NCBI RefSeq assembly: GCF_007828865.1
Contig: NZ_VIVK01000001.1
Location: 3,844,001-3,908,000 of the forward strand
Reading direction: 5' to 3'
From: Kribbella amoyensis
GTDB taxonomy: Bacteria > Actinomycetota > Actinomycetes > Propionibacteriales > Kribbellaceae
Length of the DNA stretch: 64,000 bases
A program made the position numbers and the translations under genes. Shown here in pieces: positions 8,154 through 16,018 of the stretch; the first letter of the stretch is position 1, and each line of letters starts with the position of its first letter. Under the pieces are notes generated by a model. It was not told the origin of the DNA, searched no databases, and saw only the letters and a program-made list of their open reading frames with translations.

Positions 8154-9662
8154 GTGAGCACACGAGCGACGTTCAAGCTGCGCGGGACCGTCAACGGGAC
8201 GATCCGGCCGGAGATCTACGGGCAGTTCCTGTCCCGCCGCCGCTGGGTGGCCGACGAGGCGCTGCACAACCCCGGTCACCCGGACGCGGATGCCGACGGC
8301 TTGCGGCGGACCGTGGTCGACGCGATCACGGGTCTCGGTGCGCCCGTGGTCCGCTGGCCGGGTGGGTGCACGGGGACGTCGTACGAGTGGGAGCGCGGGG
8401 TCGGCCCGAGCGAGGAGCGCGACCGGACCGTCGACTGGCACTTCGGGTACGACGTCGGGAACGGGTTCGGGACCGCGGAGTTCGTGGCGTACTGCCGGCG
8501 GATCGGGGCCGAGCCGCAGATCAACCTCACCACCGGGACGGGTTCGCTGCGCGAGGCGCTCGCCTGGGTCGAGTACTGCAACGGCACCGGCGACTCGGTG
8601 TACGCGAACCTGCGGCGCTCGCACGGGTACGAGGAACCGTTCGACGTCCGGTACTGGCAGATCGGCAACGAGGAGTGGGGTTCCTGGGAACTCGGCCAGG
8701 TCGGCCCGCGGGACAACGCCGTCCGCTGCCGCGAATGGGCCAAGGCGATCAAGCGCATCGACCCGACCCTGAAGGTGCTCGCGATCGGCTGCTTCGAGCC
8801 CGCGCAGGCGGTCGACTGGAACCTCGCCCTGCTCCGGGAGGCGTGGGAGCACATCGACTACCTGACGCTGCACACGTACTGGCCGTTCGACCCCGCGTCC
8901 GAGGACGGCGGCTACGCCCGCGTCCTCAGCGGCCCGTACCGCACCGAGGCCGACATCGTCGCGATCCAGGGCCTGGTCGACCTGGTCGCCCGCGAGAAGC
9001 CCGGGACGCCGAAGCCGGAGCTCGCCTTCACCGAGTGGAACTGCGCCGACGCCACCCGGTTCGAGATGAGCCCGAAGTGGCGGCCGGGACAGACGCGGTA
9101 CCGGACCGTGGACGCGTTGGCGGTCGCGTCGTTCCTGAACGTCCTGCAGCGTCAGTCCCACAGCGTCACGCTGGCGAACTTCGCCCAGACCATCAACGTC
9201 GTCGGCGCCCTCGTGGTCACCGACGACCAGGTGGTCCACGAAACCGTCTACTGGCCCCTGAAGCTGCAACGCCACCACAGCGGTACCGTCTCCCTCGCCG
9301 GTGACACGGCGACCACGACCGTCCCTGGCGAGACCCTCGAACGGACGTCGCTCGACCTTCCCGCGGTCGACATCAGCGCCTCGACGAACCCGGGCGACAC
9401 CACCGTCTGGCTCTCGGTCGTCAACCGCGCCCGTACCCCGGTCCACCTCACCCTGGACCTCGGCCGGCCGCTGGCGACCAACCTCGTCCGCCTGCACCAG
9501 CTCCACACCGACGACCCGCTGACCCAGAACACCGTCACCACCCCCGACGCGGTCACCCCGACCTCCGAGGAACTCAAGCTGGACGACGACCGAACCGTCG
9601 AACTCCCGGCAAGCTCGTACTCGATCATCGAACTCACCACGGCCACCCCGCTCGCCGGCTGA
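8154..9662 (+). CDS. Alpha-L-arabinofuranosidase, GH51
   Basis: A 502-residue intracellular glycosidase without signal peptide that removes terminal arabinofuranosyl groups from imported oligosaccharides. Family motifs include IYGQFL near the N-terminus and VRWPGGCTGTSYEWERGVG. The acid/base Glu173 is in WQIGNEEWG and the nucleophile Glu294 in AFTEWNC. The typical C-terminal beta-sandwich ends in SSYSIIEL. GTG 8154 is preceded by GGAAGGAATCC. The length matches GH51 enzymes. It stands divergent from the ROK repressor, which probably regulates it. Confidence 0.93.
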   Translation: MSTRATFKLRGTVNGTIRPEIYGQFLSRRRWVADEALHNPGHPDADADGLRRTVVDAITGLGAPVVRWPGGCTGTSYEWERGVGPSEERDRTVDWHFGYDVGNGFGTAEFVAYCRRIGAEPQINLTTGTGSLREALAWVEYCNGTGDSVYANLRRSHGYEEPFDVRYWQIGNEEWGSWELGQVGPRDNAVRCREWAKAIKRIDPTLKVLAIGCFEPAQAVDWNLALLREAWEHIDYLTLHTYWPFDPASEDGGYARVLSGPYRTEADIVAIQGLVDLVAREKPGTPKPELAFTEWNCADATRFEMSPKWRPGQTRYRTVDALAVASFLNVLQRQSHSVTLANFAQTINVVGALVVTDDQVVHETVYWPLKLQRHHSGTVSLAGDTATTTVPGETLERTSLDLPAVDISASTNPGDTTVWLSVVNRARTPVHLTLDLGRPLATNLVRLHQLHTDDPLTQNTVTTPDAVTPTSEELKLDDDRTVELPASSYSIIELTTATPLAG

Positions 9663-9772
9663 GGGCACAAAGCGACCAGCCGGTGGAGCGCGGGGAAACA
9701 GCGCGCGCACGGTCGATGGAGAGCGGGCGAGACGTACTGACTCAGCGGCCGCGCCTGATTACGGTGGCGGCC

Positions 9773-10432
9773 ATGGCCAACCACCCTCGCGGCCGTTCGG
9801 GCCGGGTCGAGCAGGCTGCGGACCCGGACGACGTCCAGGCCGTGGGGTACGGTCCCCGCGATGTTCCCCAGGCACCTGAGCGGTACGCCGGGCTGGTCGT
9901 GCACAAGGAGACCTCGGGACGGGGCGAGCGCTGGAACGACCAGCTGATGCAACCCGAGCCATCCGCGGTGTACGTGGTCGACGAACGCTACCTGTACGTC
10001 ACCGACAAGGCGGGCCGGGTCACCCATGCCGAGGGGTGGCTCGGGTGGCTGCCGTCGGCGGAGAACGACGAGCGGCGCAATCTCCAGGCCCAGCGCGAAG
10101 CCGGCGAGCCGTATCGGCAGCGCGAGGACGACGGTGGGCATCTGTTCGCGACGTCGCTCGACGGGCCGGGTGAGGCGATCAACCTCACCGCGCAGTCGCG
10201 GACCCAGAACCAGGCGGTGAAGGGCAGCGACAACTGGCGCCGGATGGAGGAGAGCTGGCAGGCGCTGCGGGCCGCCGGGATCCAGGTGCACGCGAGCATC
10301 GACGTCCGCTACGCCGATGCCTCGTCGCGCCGGCCGTCGGCCCGGGCCGTCATCGACCGTCATGAAGGCAGCAGGTCTCCCCGGCGTATTTTCAAGGAGA
10401 CCAAGCCGCGACCGACCCGGGGACACGAATGA
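9773..10432 (+). CDS. DNA/RNA non-specific endonuclease toxin (Endonuclease_NS_2/YeeF-CT type)
   Basis: A 219-residue protein whose second half matches the nuclease domain found at the C-terminus of polymorphic toxins such as YeeF: REDDGGHLFAT with likely catalytic His123, GPGEAINL with Asn137, then QNQAVK and NWRRMEE. The first 35 or so residues are charged and show no signal peptide or LXG/WXG domain, so this is a stand-alone nuclease module. I start at ATG 9773 (GGTGGCGG upstream); GTG 9683 would add 30 unconvincing residues. It overlaps the next gene by ATGA, and that gene looks like its immunity partner. Confidence 0.75.
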   Translation: MANHPRGRSGRVEQAADPDDVQAVGYGPRDVPQAPERYAGLVVHKETSGRGERWNDQLMQPEPSAVYVVDERYLYVTDKAGRVTHAEGWLGWLPSAENDERRNLQAQREAGEPYRQREDDGGHLFATSLDGPGEAINLTAQSRTQNQAVKGSDNWRRMEESWQALRAAGIQVHASIDVRYADASSRRPSARAVIDRHEGSRSPRRIFKETKPRPTRGHE

Positions 10433-10857
10433 GCGAGAAGCCCACCGAGATGGACACGATCGACACGATGGCCCGGGCGCTGACGGCCGCGCTGCCGGCC
10501 GGGTGGCGCGAGGTCAGCGCGACGTACCGGGTGACAGCGCCGTACGCCGAGCTCGACGCCTCGGTGGTGAACGCCGCCGGGCAGTCGGAGCAGGTCGACC
10601 CGCTGCCGGACGGGCTTGAAGGCCAGTTCGAGACGCTGCGGCTGCAGATGTACCAGCCGGGCCGGGGTGCGTGGCTGACCGCGAGCCTCACGATCACCAG
10701 GGCGGGCCGCTTCTCGACCGACTTCGACTACGAGGGCGAACCGTCGTGGTCGATTCCGGTCAGCGCGGAGATCTACGCGACCGATCTCGCCGAGTTCCCG
10801 CGCGAGGACGAGTACATCCCCGCGTGGCTCCGCGAGAAGGCCCGAAACCCGCGCTGA
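10429..10857 (+). CDS. YezG-family (DUF600-like) immunity protein
   Basis: A 142-residue acidic protein resembling YezG-family immunity proteins that neutralise YeeF-type nuclease toxins. The recognisable parts are the central TDFDYEGEPSW strand pair and the C-terminal DLAEFPREDEYIPAWL segment. The start is coupled to the nuclease stop (ATGA), as expected when antidote must accompany toxin. A truncated, rearranged copy of its second half lies 2.4 kb downstream at 13256-13384. The role is inferred from family resemblance and neighbourhood. Confidence 0.75.
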   Translation: MSEKPTEMDTIDTMARALTAALPAGWREVSATYRVTAPYAELDASVVNAAGQSEQVDPLPDGLEGQFETLRLQMYQPGRGAWLTASLTITRAGRFSTDFDYEGEPSWSIPVSAEIYATDLAEFPREDEYIPAWLREKARNPR

Positions 10858-10963
10858 CCCGCTGTGCTGCCTCGGGGGTACCCCTGGGCCCGCCCTGCGA
10901 ACCACCGGCTCCCAGGAGTCGGTCCGAGCTGAGTCGAAGTCCTGACGGGTTTCAGGCACCGAA

Positions 10964-10988
10964 GAACCTTTTGTGCCCTGATCGCGTT
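10964..10988 (+). promoter_or_regulatory. Candidate ECF sigma promoter upstream of the sigma operon
   Basis: GAAC at 10964-10967 and CGTT at 10985-10988 are separated by 17 bases, the usual ECF promoter layout. The 10-base string AGAACCTTTT at 10963-10972 recurs exactly at 12304-12313 with the same spacing to CGTT, suggesting that the sigma factor at 11025 recognises both sites and controls itself. Confidence 0.6.
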
Positions 10989-11024
10989 CCAGCACCGACA
11001 GGCTCGACGACGGACAGGTGAGGT

Positions 11025-11543
11025 ATGGATCGGGACGAGGATTTCACCGACTTCGTGCAGGCTCGCTCGACCCGGTTGCTGCAGTTCGCCTGGATGCTCT
11101 GCGGAGACAAGAGCCAGGCCGAAGACCTCGTGCAGAGCGCGCTCGAGAAGGTGTATCCGCACTGGGACCGGGTGCGTGCGGGCGACCCGTACGCCTACGT
11201 CCGGCGCGCGGTGACCAACCACCATCTGTCGTGGCTGCGGCGCCGGATCTGGCGGGAGCGGCCGGTCGGTGGCCCGCCGGAGCTCGACCGGACTTCGCGC
11301 GGTGCGGCGCCGGACGGTGCCGAGGCAATTTCCGGAAACCTGGCGATCACCCAGGCGCTGACGGTTCTGACCCAGCGTGAGCGGTCGGTCGTCGTCCTGC
11401 GCTATCTCGAGGATCTGAGCGAGAAGGAGACGGCGGCCGTCCTCGGGGTGGCCGTCGGGACTGTGAAGAGCGTGACGTTCCGGGCGCTTCGGAAACTCCG
11501 GACCACGTCGCTCGACGCGAGCATGATCGGAGAGCAGAGATGA
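11025..11543 (+). CDS. SigE-family ECF RNA polymerase sigma factor
   Basis: A 172-residue extracytoplasmic-function sigma factor. Region 2 spans about residues 9-75 (LLQFAWMLCGDKSQAEDLVQ, then YAYVRRAVTNHHLSW). Region 4 spans about residues 107-160 and has the helix-turn-helix EDLSEKETAAVLGVAVGTVK. The size fits the actinobacterial SigE subfamily. ATG follows GGTGAGGT. It overlaps the next gene by ATGA. It probably activates its own operon and the secreted protein at 12371 through the two matching promoters described here. Confidence 0.92.
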   Translation: MDRDEDFTDFVQARSTRLLQFAWMLCGDKSQAEDLVQSALEKVYPHWDRVRAGDPYAYVRRAVTNHHLSWLRRRIWRERPVGGPPELDRTSRGAAPDGAEAISGNLAITQALTVLTQRERSVVVLRYLEDLSEKETAAVLGVAVGTVKSVTFRALRKLRTTSLDASMIGEQR

Positions 11544-12298
11544 GAGCCGAGGACCTGGCCCGGGCGTTGCAGTCGGTGCCGAACGCTTTCCAGCCACTCG
11601 ACCCGGCCACGGTGATCGCCGGTCATCGCAGGCGGCGACGCCGTCAGGTGACGGCCGCCTTGGCGGCCGTGTCGGTACTGGTTGCCGCGGGGGTTGTCAC
11701 CACGGTGGCCGGCTCCGGCCGGGACACGCTGCCACCGGTGGCCAGTACGCCGTCCACGTCACCCGAATCCGTGAGTCCGGCAGAGCGTGCCTGCCGTGCG
11801 GAGATCTCCGCTTCCGCCAAGCGGTCTGCCCGCCTTCCCGACGACTTGGCCGCGAAGATGGAGGTAGTTGCCGGCAGTTCGCTGCCAGGCGTCGCGGGGA
11901 AGGTGCTGGTGCTGAAGGGCCCGGACGTCTGGCTCGGCTGCGACACCGTGGCCGATCGGGGCCGCGCTGTCGTCAGCCAGGCGCGGCCGCTGGGCGGCGG
12001 GTCGTTCCAGGGCTCAGATTTCGCAACGGCCTTCAACGTGATCACCGTGAGCGGCAAGCTGACGGACTACTACTGGGCGGCCGGAATCCTGCCTGACGGG
12101 ATCAAGCGGATCCGCTACCGCTTCGAGGATGGGTCCCGCGCCGATGCGAAAGTCGTCGGAAGCTACTGGATCATGCAGAGCCTGCAGACGTCGGGCAACG
12201 GACCGGCCGAGGTCGAACTGATCGATGCCGGCGGCAAGGTGGTGCGACGTCACCCGGTCGATCCGACGGGGTGCCCGCTCGAGACCAGAGGGTGCTGA
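11540..12298 (+). CDS. Single-pass membrane protein, probable regulator partner of the sigma factor
   Basis: A 252-residue protein with a cytoplasmic stretch of about 35 residues ending in GHRRRRRR, one transmembrane helix (VTAALAAVSVLVAAGVVTTV, about residues 37-56) and an extracytoplasmic domain with two or three Cys residues. It is translationally coupled to the sigma factor (ATGA). The topology and coupling fit an anti-sigma-like sensor, but the zinc-binding HxxxCxxC motif of ZAS anti-sigma factors is absent. I do not recognise the outer domain. Confidence 0.7.
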   Translation: MRAEDLARALQSVPNAFQPLDPATVIAGHRRRRRRQVTAALAAVSVLVAAGVVTTVAGSGRDTLPPVASTPSTSPESVSPAERACRAEISASAKRSARLPDDLAAKMEVVAGSSLPGVAGKVLVLKGPDVWLGCDTVADRGRAVVSQARPLGGGSFQGSDFATAFNVITVSGKLTDYYWAAGILPDGIKRIRYRFEDGSRADAKVVGSYWIMQSLQTSGNGPAEVELIDAGGKVVRRHPVDPTGCPLETRGC

Positions 12299-12304
12299 TC
12301 AGCA

Positions 12305-12329
12305 GAACCTTTTCCGCGCAGGCGGCGTT
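12305..12329 (+). promoter_or_regulatory. Second candidate ECF sigma promoter
   Basis: GAAC at 12305-12308 and CGTT at 12326-12329 with a 17-base spacer copy the arrangement at 10964-10988, including the AGAACCTTTT string. It lies about 40 bases before the ATG of the secreted protein gene. Confidence 0.6.
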
Positions 12330-12370
12330 TACAGCGCGTCCGAACGCAATCGACGAGCAGGAGAAGCACA

Positions 12371-12988
12371 ATGCGATCGAAGAAGATCCGTACCGCCCGG
12401 ATCGTGATGGCGGGGCTGGTGGTCGCCGGAGTCTCGGGGGCCGGGTTCGCCGCAGTCGCCGCGGCGAGAACCGAGCAGGCCGCGCCGTTGCGAGAGACGG
12501 CGAAGACCGAGCAGATCACGGCCTCGCGGCAAGCGCAGCCGGCGTCGGGCGCCACGAAGTCGAAGTTCGTGTTCCAGAACCAGCGCCCGGCCGCGGTGCC
12601 CGGGCGCACCGATGTCACGCCACGGGGTACGAAGGACACGCTGCACTCCTCGCTCCGCGTGGAGCCCGCTCCTGGCGGCCCGGAGCTGAGTTCCAGCTTC
12701 CCGACGACCAAGGTGCACACGGTGGTCTTCACCCGAGGGACGAAGGCCTGGTACGCCGCCGTACAGCATCGCGACGGCTGGACCTCGGCTACCGTCAAGC
12801 TCAAGGGGGAGTCGTACACCGGGGAGGCGGCCGGACCGACCAACCCGTCCACCTTCGGCTTCGGGGTGTTCGCCTATGACCGATCGGGTCGGCTGCTGCA
12901 GCAGTTCCCGGGCAAGGTCGCCGATCCCCTGGGCAAAGGCCCGGTGAAGAGCCCGCCGGGGTTCACGGTGTCCACCACCGTCGGCTGA
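12371..12988 (+). CDS. Secreted or membrane-anchored protein of unknown function
   Basis: A 205-residue protein with a basic N-terminus and a hydrophobic segment (IVMAGLVVAGVSGAGFAAVAA, about residues 11-31) that may be a signal peptide or an anchor. The rest is exported and rich in Pro, Thr and Lys, with a possible beta-rich domain around WYAAVQHRDGWTSATVKL. AGGAGAA precedes the ATG. I recognise no family. A promoter like that of the sigma operon lies just upstream, which suggests it is a target of that sigma factor. Confidence 0.7.
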   Translation: MRSKKIRTARIVMAGLVVAGVSGAGFAAVAAARTEQAAPLRETAKTEQITASRQAQPASGATKSKFVFQNQRPAAVPGRTDVTPRGTKDTLHSSLRVEPAPGGPELSSSFPTTKVHTVVFTRGTKAWYAAVQHRDGWTSATVKLKGESYTGEAAGPTNPSTFGFGVFAYDRSGRLLQQFPGKVADPLGKGPVKSPPGFTVSTTVG

Positions 12989-13175
12989 GCCGAGCCGCAG
13001 GACCGATCCGGTACGCCGTTGCCCACCGCGGCGGACCGGATCGGGTCGAACGCACCTCAGGCCGATCGGCAACGGCCCCGACCTGTCGTGCGGCGGCGTC
13101 CAATACCTTGCCTGCGGCAACATTGGGCACCCGGTCGCGCAAGGCGATCGGCAGTGAGGATCCGGACACGTGCCG

Positions 13176-13212
13176 CAGGCCTGTCGCTCGCAAGAACGTG
13201 GCGACAGGCCTG
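13176..13212. terminator. 12-bp perfect inverted repeat
   Basis: CAGGCCTGTCGC at 13176-13187 pairs perfectly with 13201-13212 around a 13-base loop. The flanks TGCC and GGCA extend the stem after one mismatch. There is no T-run, so it may be a terminator without a U-tract or an element associated with the adjacent rearrangement. Confidence 0.45.
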
Positions 13213-13255
13213 AGGCAGGTCGGGCGCTGAGACTGTCTGCTGAGTCCCAGAGCGA

Positions 13256-13384
13256 AGTTCGAGACGCTGCGGCTGCAGATGTACCAGCCGGGCCGGGGCG
13301 TACGCGACAGATCTCGCCGAGTTCCCGCGCGGGGACGGGTACATCCCCGCCTGGCTGCGCGAGAAGGCCCGCGACCCGCGCTGA
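13256..13384 (+). pseudogene. Truncated mosaic copy of the YezG-like immunity gene
   Basis: Bases 13256-13298 are identical over 43 nt to 10625-10667 of the intact immunity gene. Bases 13301-13384 match 10774-10857, including the stop codon, with seven mismatches in 84. The 106 bases between are replaced by two, which shifts the frame, and nothing corresponds to the first 65 codons. No toxin remnant is seen next to it. It is a degenerated or recombined leftover of a second immunity gene. Confidence 0.85.
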
Positions 13385-13402
13385 CTGGATCATCGCCGGT
13401 GG

Positions 13403-14920
13403 TCAGAAGTACTGGCCGGCGATCTCCTCGGCGAAGGGCTGCAACTGCTCGATGCGGGCGGTGTCCGGCGGGCCGTCGGTGCCGCGAGGCGGGAAGGTCT
13501 GGAAGGTCAGTCTGAGGAAGGCGCCGTCGGCGCTGGTCAGCTCCAGTCGGGCCCGCTCGCCGTCGGGGTCGCTCACGATCACCGCGTCCCGTCCGGCGAG
13601 CTTGACGGTCGTGGGGGTCGGTCGGGTGCCGAGCACCGGCTGGTCGCCGACCTCGACCGTGATCGCGAAAGCGCGCGTCGGCTCGAGGTAGGTACAGGTG
13701 CCCAGCTGCCCGGGCGGGTTCTCGGGGAGGGTGGTCATCGGCTGGAGCTCGGCACCGAACCGCCGGCGCACTGCGGCGACACTGATCGCGCAAAGGACGT
13801 TGCGATCGGCGCGCACGTGCCGCAGTACCTCCTGGCCGCCCTTCGGCGCCTCGACCGGCACGTACGGCAGGCAGTGCTGGTTGCCGGTCACGTCATCCAG
13901 CTCCGCGCAGCCACCTGGTTTGTCGGAATGCGGCTCGTCGGCGCGGAGATAGATCGGGTACTGCGGAGCCGGCCCCTTGCGCGCCGGGCCGGCGAGCACG
14001 GTCCGTGCCTTCTGGGTCCATCGCTTCGCCTCGGCGCAGTTCGCTGCACTGAGCGAGACGAGGAGATTCTCGTACGGTGCGGGCTGCCCGGACGAACCTT
14101 CGCTCCAGGTGGCGACACAGAGCTGGTCACCGCCGCCGGTCAGCTCGACCTGCCGTCCGCCGATCCGGACCACTTCGTCCTTTCCGTCGTACTCCGGCGC
14201 CGAGTCGTAAATGAGGCCGAGTCCGACACCCGCCTTTCTGCAGTCGTCGACGCCGTCGAACATCTCCACCGAGCCGATCGGCTGACCGAGGATCGCGCTC
14301 AGCGCAGTGCATCCACTCCACCCCGCGGGTCGTCCGCGGGTGGGCGTCGACGCTTTGGCCAGGACGGGGATCGCGGCCGCGGCGAACGCTTCGGTCTCCC
14401 GGCAGGAAGCCTCCTTCCCGGCCGAGCTGGACCTGCCGAAGATCGCGATCGAGTAGGCGAACGAAACCGGCACGAAGACCCTGCACGTGCTCTCCGTGGC
14501 CACCTGGTAGATCCTGACGCCGCCGAACTTGGCGGTGGCCATGGGGAACCGCTGGGACCACGAGTTCGAGACCGCGGGCCAAGCCCGGATCAGGACATTC
14601 CGACCGGCCCCGACCTTGCCCTCGACCTCGCACCGGTGCGGCGCGGTCCGGCGGAGCTTGGCGGTCCGCAGGCCCGGTACCTTCGCCCGTCCAGGGGCCA
14701 GCAGTGCGCAGGCGTCGAGCGCTGTCAGGCTCGCGAAGACCCGGGCGAGGTCCCGATCGCGCGGCACCTTCGGGCTCGGATGAGTCACCGGAGGCAGCTT
14801 GGGCAAGGTGCTCGGGGCACTGACAGGCGTCGAAGCCTCCTTGGGGTCGTCGGTGGAACTGCACGCCGTCAACAGCAGCGCGGGAACCACCACGCCGATC
14901 GCCAGAACCCGGAACACCAT
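13403..14920 (-). CDS. Lipoprotein with three DUF3558-like repeats
   Basis: A 505-residue protein with a lipoprotein signal (lipobox LLTAC, Cys20) followed by a Ser/Pro/Thr linker, so it should be anchored outside the membrane. Three similar segments each open with a Cys-containing 'CALL'-type motif: LDACALLAPG near residue 70, GWSGCTALSAILG near residue 200 and NVLCAISVAAVRRRFG near residue 385. This resembles the actinobacterial DUF3558 lipoprotein family in triplicate. Function unknown. The gene reads toward the sigma-factor genes and has no obvious operon partner. Confidence 0.75.
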   Translation of the reverse strand: MVFRVLAIGVVVPALLLTACSSTDDPKEASTPVSAPSTLPKLPPVTHPSPKVPRDRDLARVFASLTALDACALLAPGRAKVPGLRTAKLRRTAPHRCEVEGKVGAGRNVLIRAWPAVSNSWSQRFPMATAKFGGVRIYQVATESTCRVFVPVSFAYSIAIFGRSSSAGKEASCRETEAFAAAAIPVLAKASTPTRGRPAGWSGCTALSAILGQPIGSVEMFDGVDDCRKAGVGLGLIYDSAPEYDGKDEVVRIGGRQVELTGGGDQLCVATWSEGSSGQPAPYENLLVSLSAANCAEAKRWTQKARTVLAGPARKGPAPQYPIYLRADEPHSDKPGGCAELDDVTGNQHCLPYVPVEAPKGGQEVLRHVRADRNVLCAISVAAVRRRFGAELQPMTTLPENPPGQLGTCTYLEPTRAFAITVEVGDQPVLGTRPTPTTVKLAGRDAVIVSDPDGERARLELTSADGAFLRLTFQTFPPRGTDGPPDTARIEQLQPFAEEIAGQYF

Positions 14921-15033
14921 GCCGTCACCTTCGAGTCGTTCAGGTCCAGTCCAGTTCCGCGACGGAACCGGAGGCCGGAGTCGGTTCGGAGGTCAGCAGT
15001 ACTCGATCTGGTCTTGGGCATGGGAGGAGCCAA

Positions 15034-15933
15034 TCAGCGGTCGGTCTCAGAACCCTCTCTGCTTCCGCCGCCCGCGGTGAGGGAGTTGAGAGCGCTGCCG
15101 GTGATCGCCTCGATGACGGTCGGGTGGACGCGGGGTGGCAGCTCGTGGCCGACCGGGAGGAACTGGAGTACGGCGCCCGGGATCTCGGCCGTCAGGGCGG
15201 TGGCGTTGGCCGGTGGGAACAGCGGGTCCTGGTCGCCGTGCAGGACCACCGTCGGTACGGCGATCTCCTCGAGGCGATGGCGCCACCGCGGGCCTTGGTC
15301 GGCCATCGGGTGGTTGATGACGGCGGACCGGAGATCAGCTGATCGGGTGACGCAGCTCGTACCGATGGCGCGGGCGGCCTGCTCGTCGAACGGTGCGGCC
15401 GCCAGTGATCGCTCGGACTCGACCAGGTAGTCGATCATCGCCGCCGGGTCGTCCCAGAGCGGTTCACCGGACTGCTCCCACGTGGCGAGGAGTTCGGCGG
15501 TGACTTCCGGCAGATCGGGATCTGCCTGTCCGTGCCCGGTCGGCCGGGTCGAGATCAGGGTGAGCGCCGCGACGCGGTCGGGGTGGTCGAGCGCGGCGAG
15601 CTGACTCACCCAACCGCCTTGGGAGAAGCCGACCCAGTACGCCTGGTCGATGCTGTACCCGTCGAGGACTCCGACGGCGTCACGGGTCAGGTCGGTCAGC
15701 GAGTACGTCGGGTTGCCGGGCTCGTCGCGGCTGGAGCGGCCCGTGTCGCGCTGGTCGAAGCGGAGCACGAAGAAGCCGCGGCCGGCGAGCGCGGTACAGA
15801 AGTCCGGGGTCCACCAGTCCATCGAGCACGACGTGCCGGCGACCAGCAACACGGCGGGATCCTCCGGTGCACCGTAGGTCTGCGTGCACAGCTGGATGCC
15901 GTTGGTCTCGATGACGCGTTCAGGAGAGTTCAT
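15034..15933 (-). CDS. Alpha/beta-fold hydrolase
   Basis: A 299-residue soluble hydrolase. The nucleophile elbow GFSQGG contains Ser104, Asp236 is in HGDQDPLF and His263 in VGHE, giving a complete catalytic triad. The oxyanion region is VAGTSCSMDWW. The best resemblance is to small esterases/lactonases of the TAP/3-oxoadipate-enol-lactonase-like group; substrate unknown. It is divergent from a LysR regulator with an 85-base gap, the classical layout in which the regulator controls the neighbour. Confidence 0.88.
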   Translation of the reverse strand: MNSPERVIETNGIQLCTQTYGAPEDPAVLLVAGTSCSMDWWTPDFCTALAGRGFFVLRFDQRDTGRSSRDEPGNPTYSLTDLTRDAVGVLDGYSIDQAYWVGFSQGGWVSQLAALDHPDRVAALTLISTRPTGHGQADPDLPEVTAELLATWEQSGEPLWDDPAAMIDYLVESERSLAAAPFDEQAARAIGTSCVTRSADLRSAVINHPMADQGPRWRHRLEEIAVPTVVLHGDQDPLFPPANATALTAEIPGAVLQFLPVGHELPPRVHPTVIEAITGSALNSLTAGGGSREGSETDR

Positions 15934-15989
15934 GCCGTCGATCCTGGGCGGAACGCGCGCCGCCCGTCCAACACCTTCGTACCCCGGAT

Positions 15990-16008
15990 TGACACGAAAC
16001 GTGTGTCA
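15990..16008. promoter_or_regulatory. Inverted repeat between hydrolase and LysR gene
   Basis: TGACAC at 15990-15995 and GTGTCA at 16003-16008 form a perfect 6-bp inverted repeat with a 7-base centre. It contains the T-N11-A pattern usual for LysR sites and lies between the two divergent starts. Confidence 0.5.
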
Positions 16009-16018
16009 GTCTTGCCGG

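Larger units (their letters stand above)
12989..13402. other. Gene-poor stretch holding a hairpin and an immunity-gene fragment
   Basis: No intact gene is convincing here. It holds a long perfect hairpin (13176-13212) and the mosaic immunity-gene remnant (13256-13384). The part 12989-13175 shows nothing I recognise. Confidence 0.6.

Noticed and set aside
9683..9772. Extended start for the nuclease gene
   Set aside because: The 30 extra residues are Arg-rich and unlike a domain; ATG 9773 has a better context.
13403..15430. Plus-strand frame over the lipoprotein and hydrolase genes
   Set aside because: Antisense of two genes with clear lipobox and catalytic triad.
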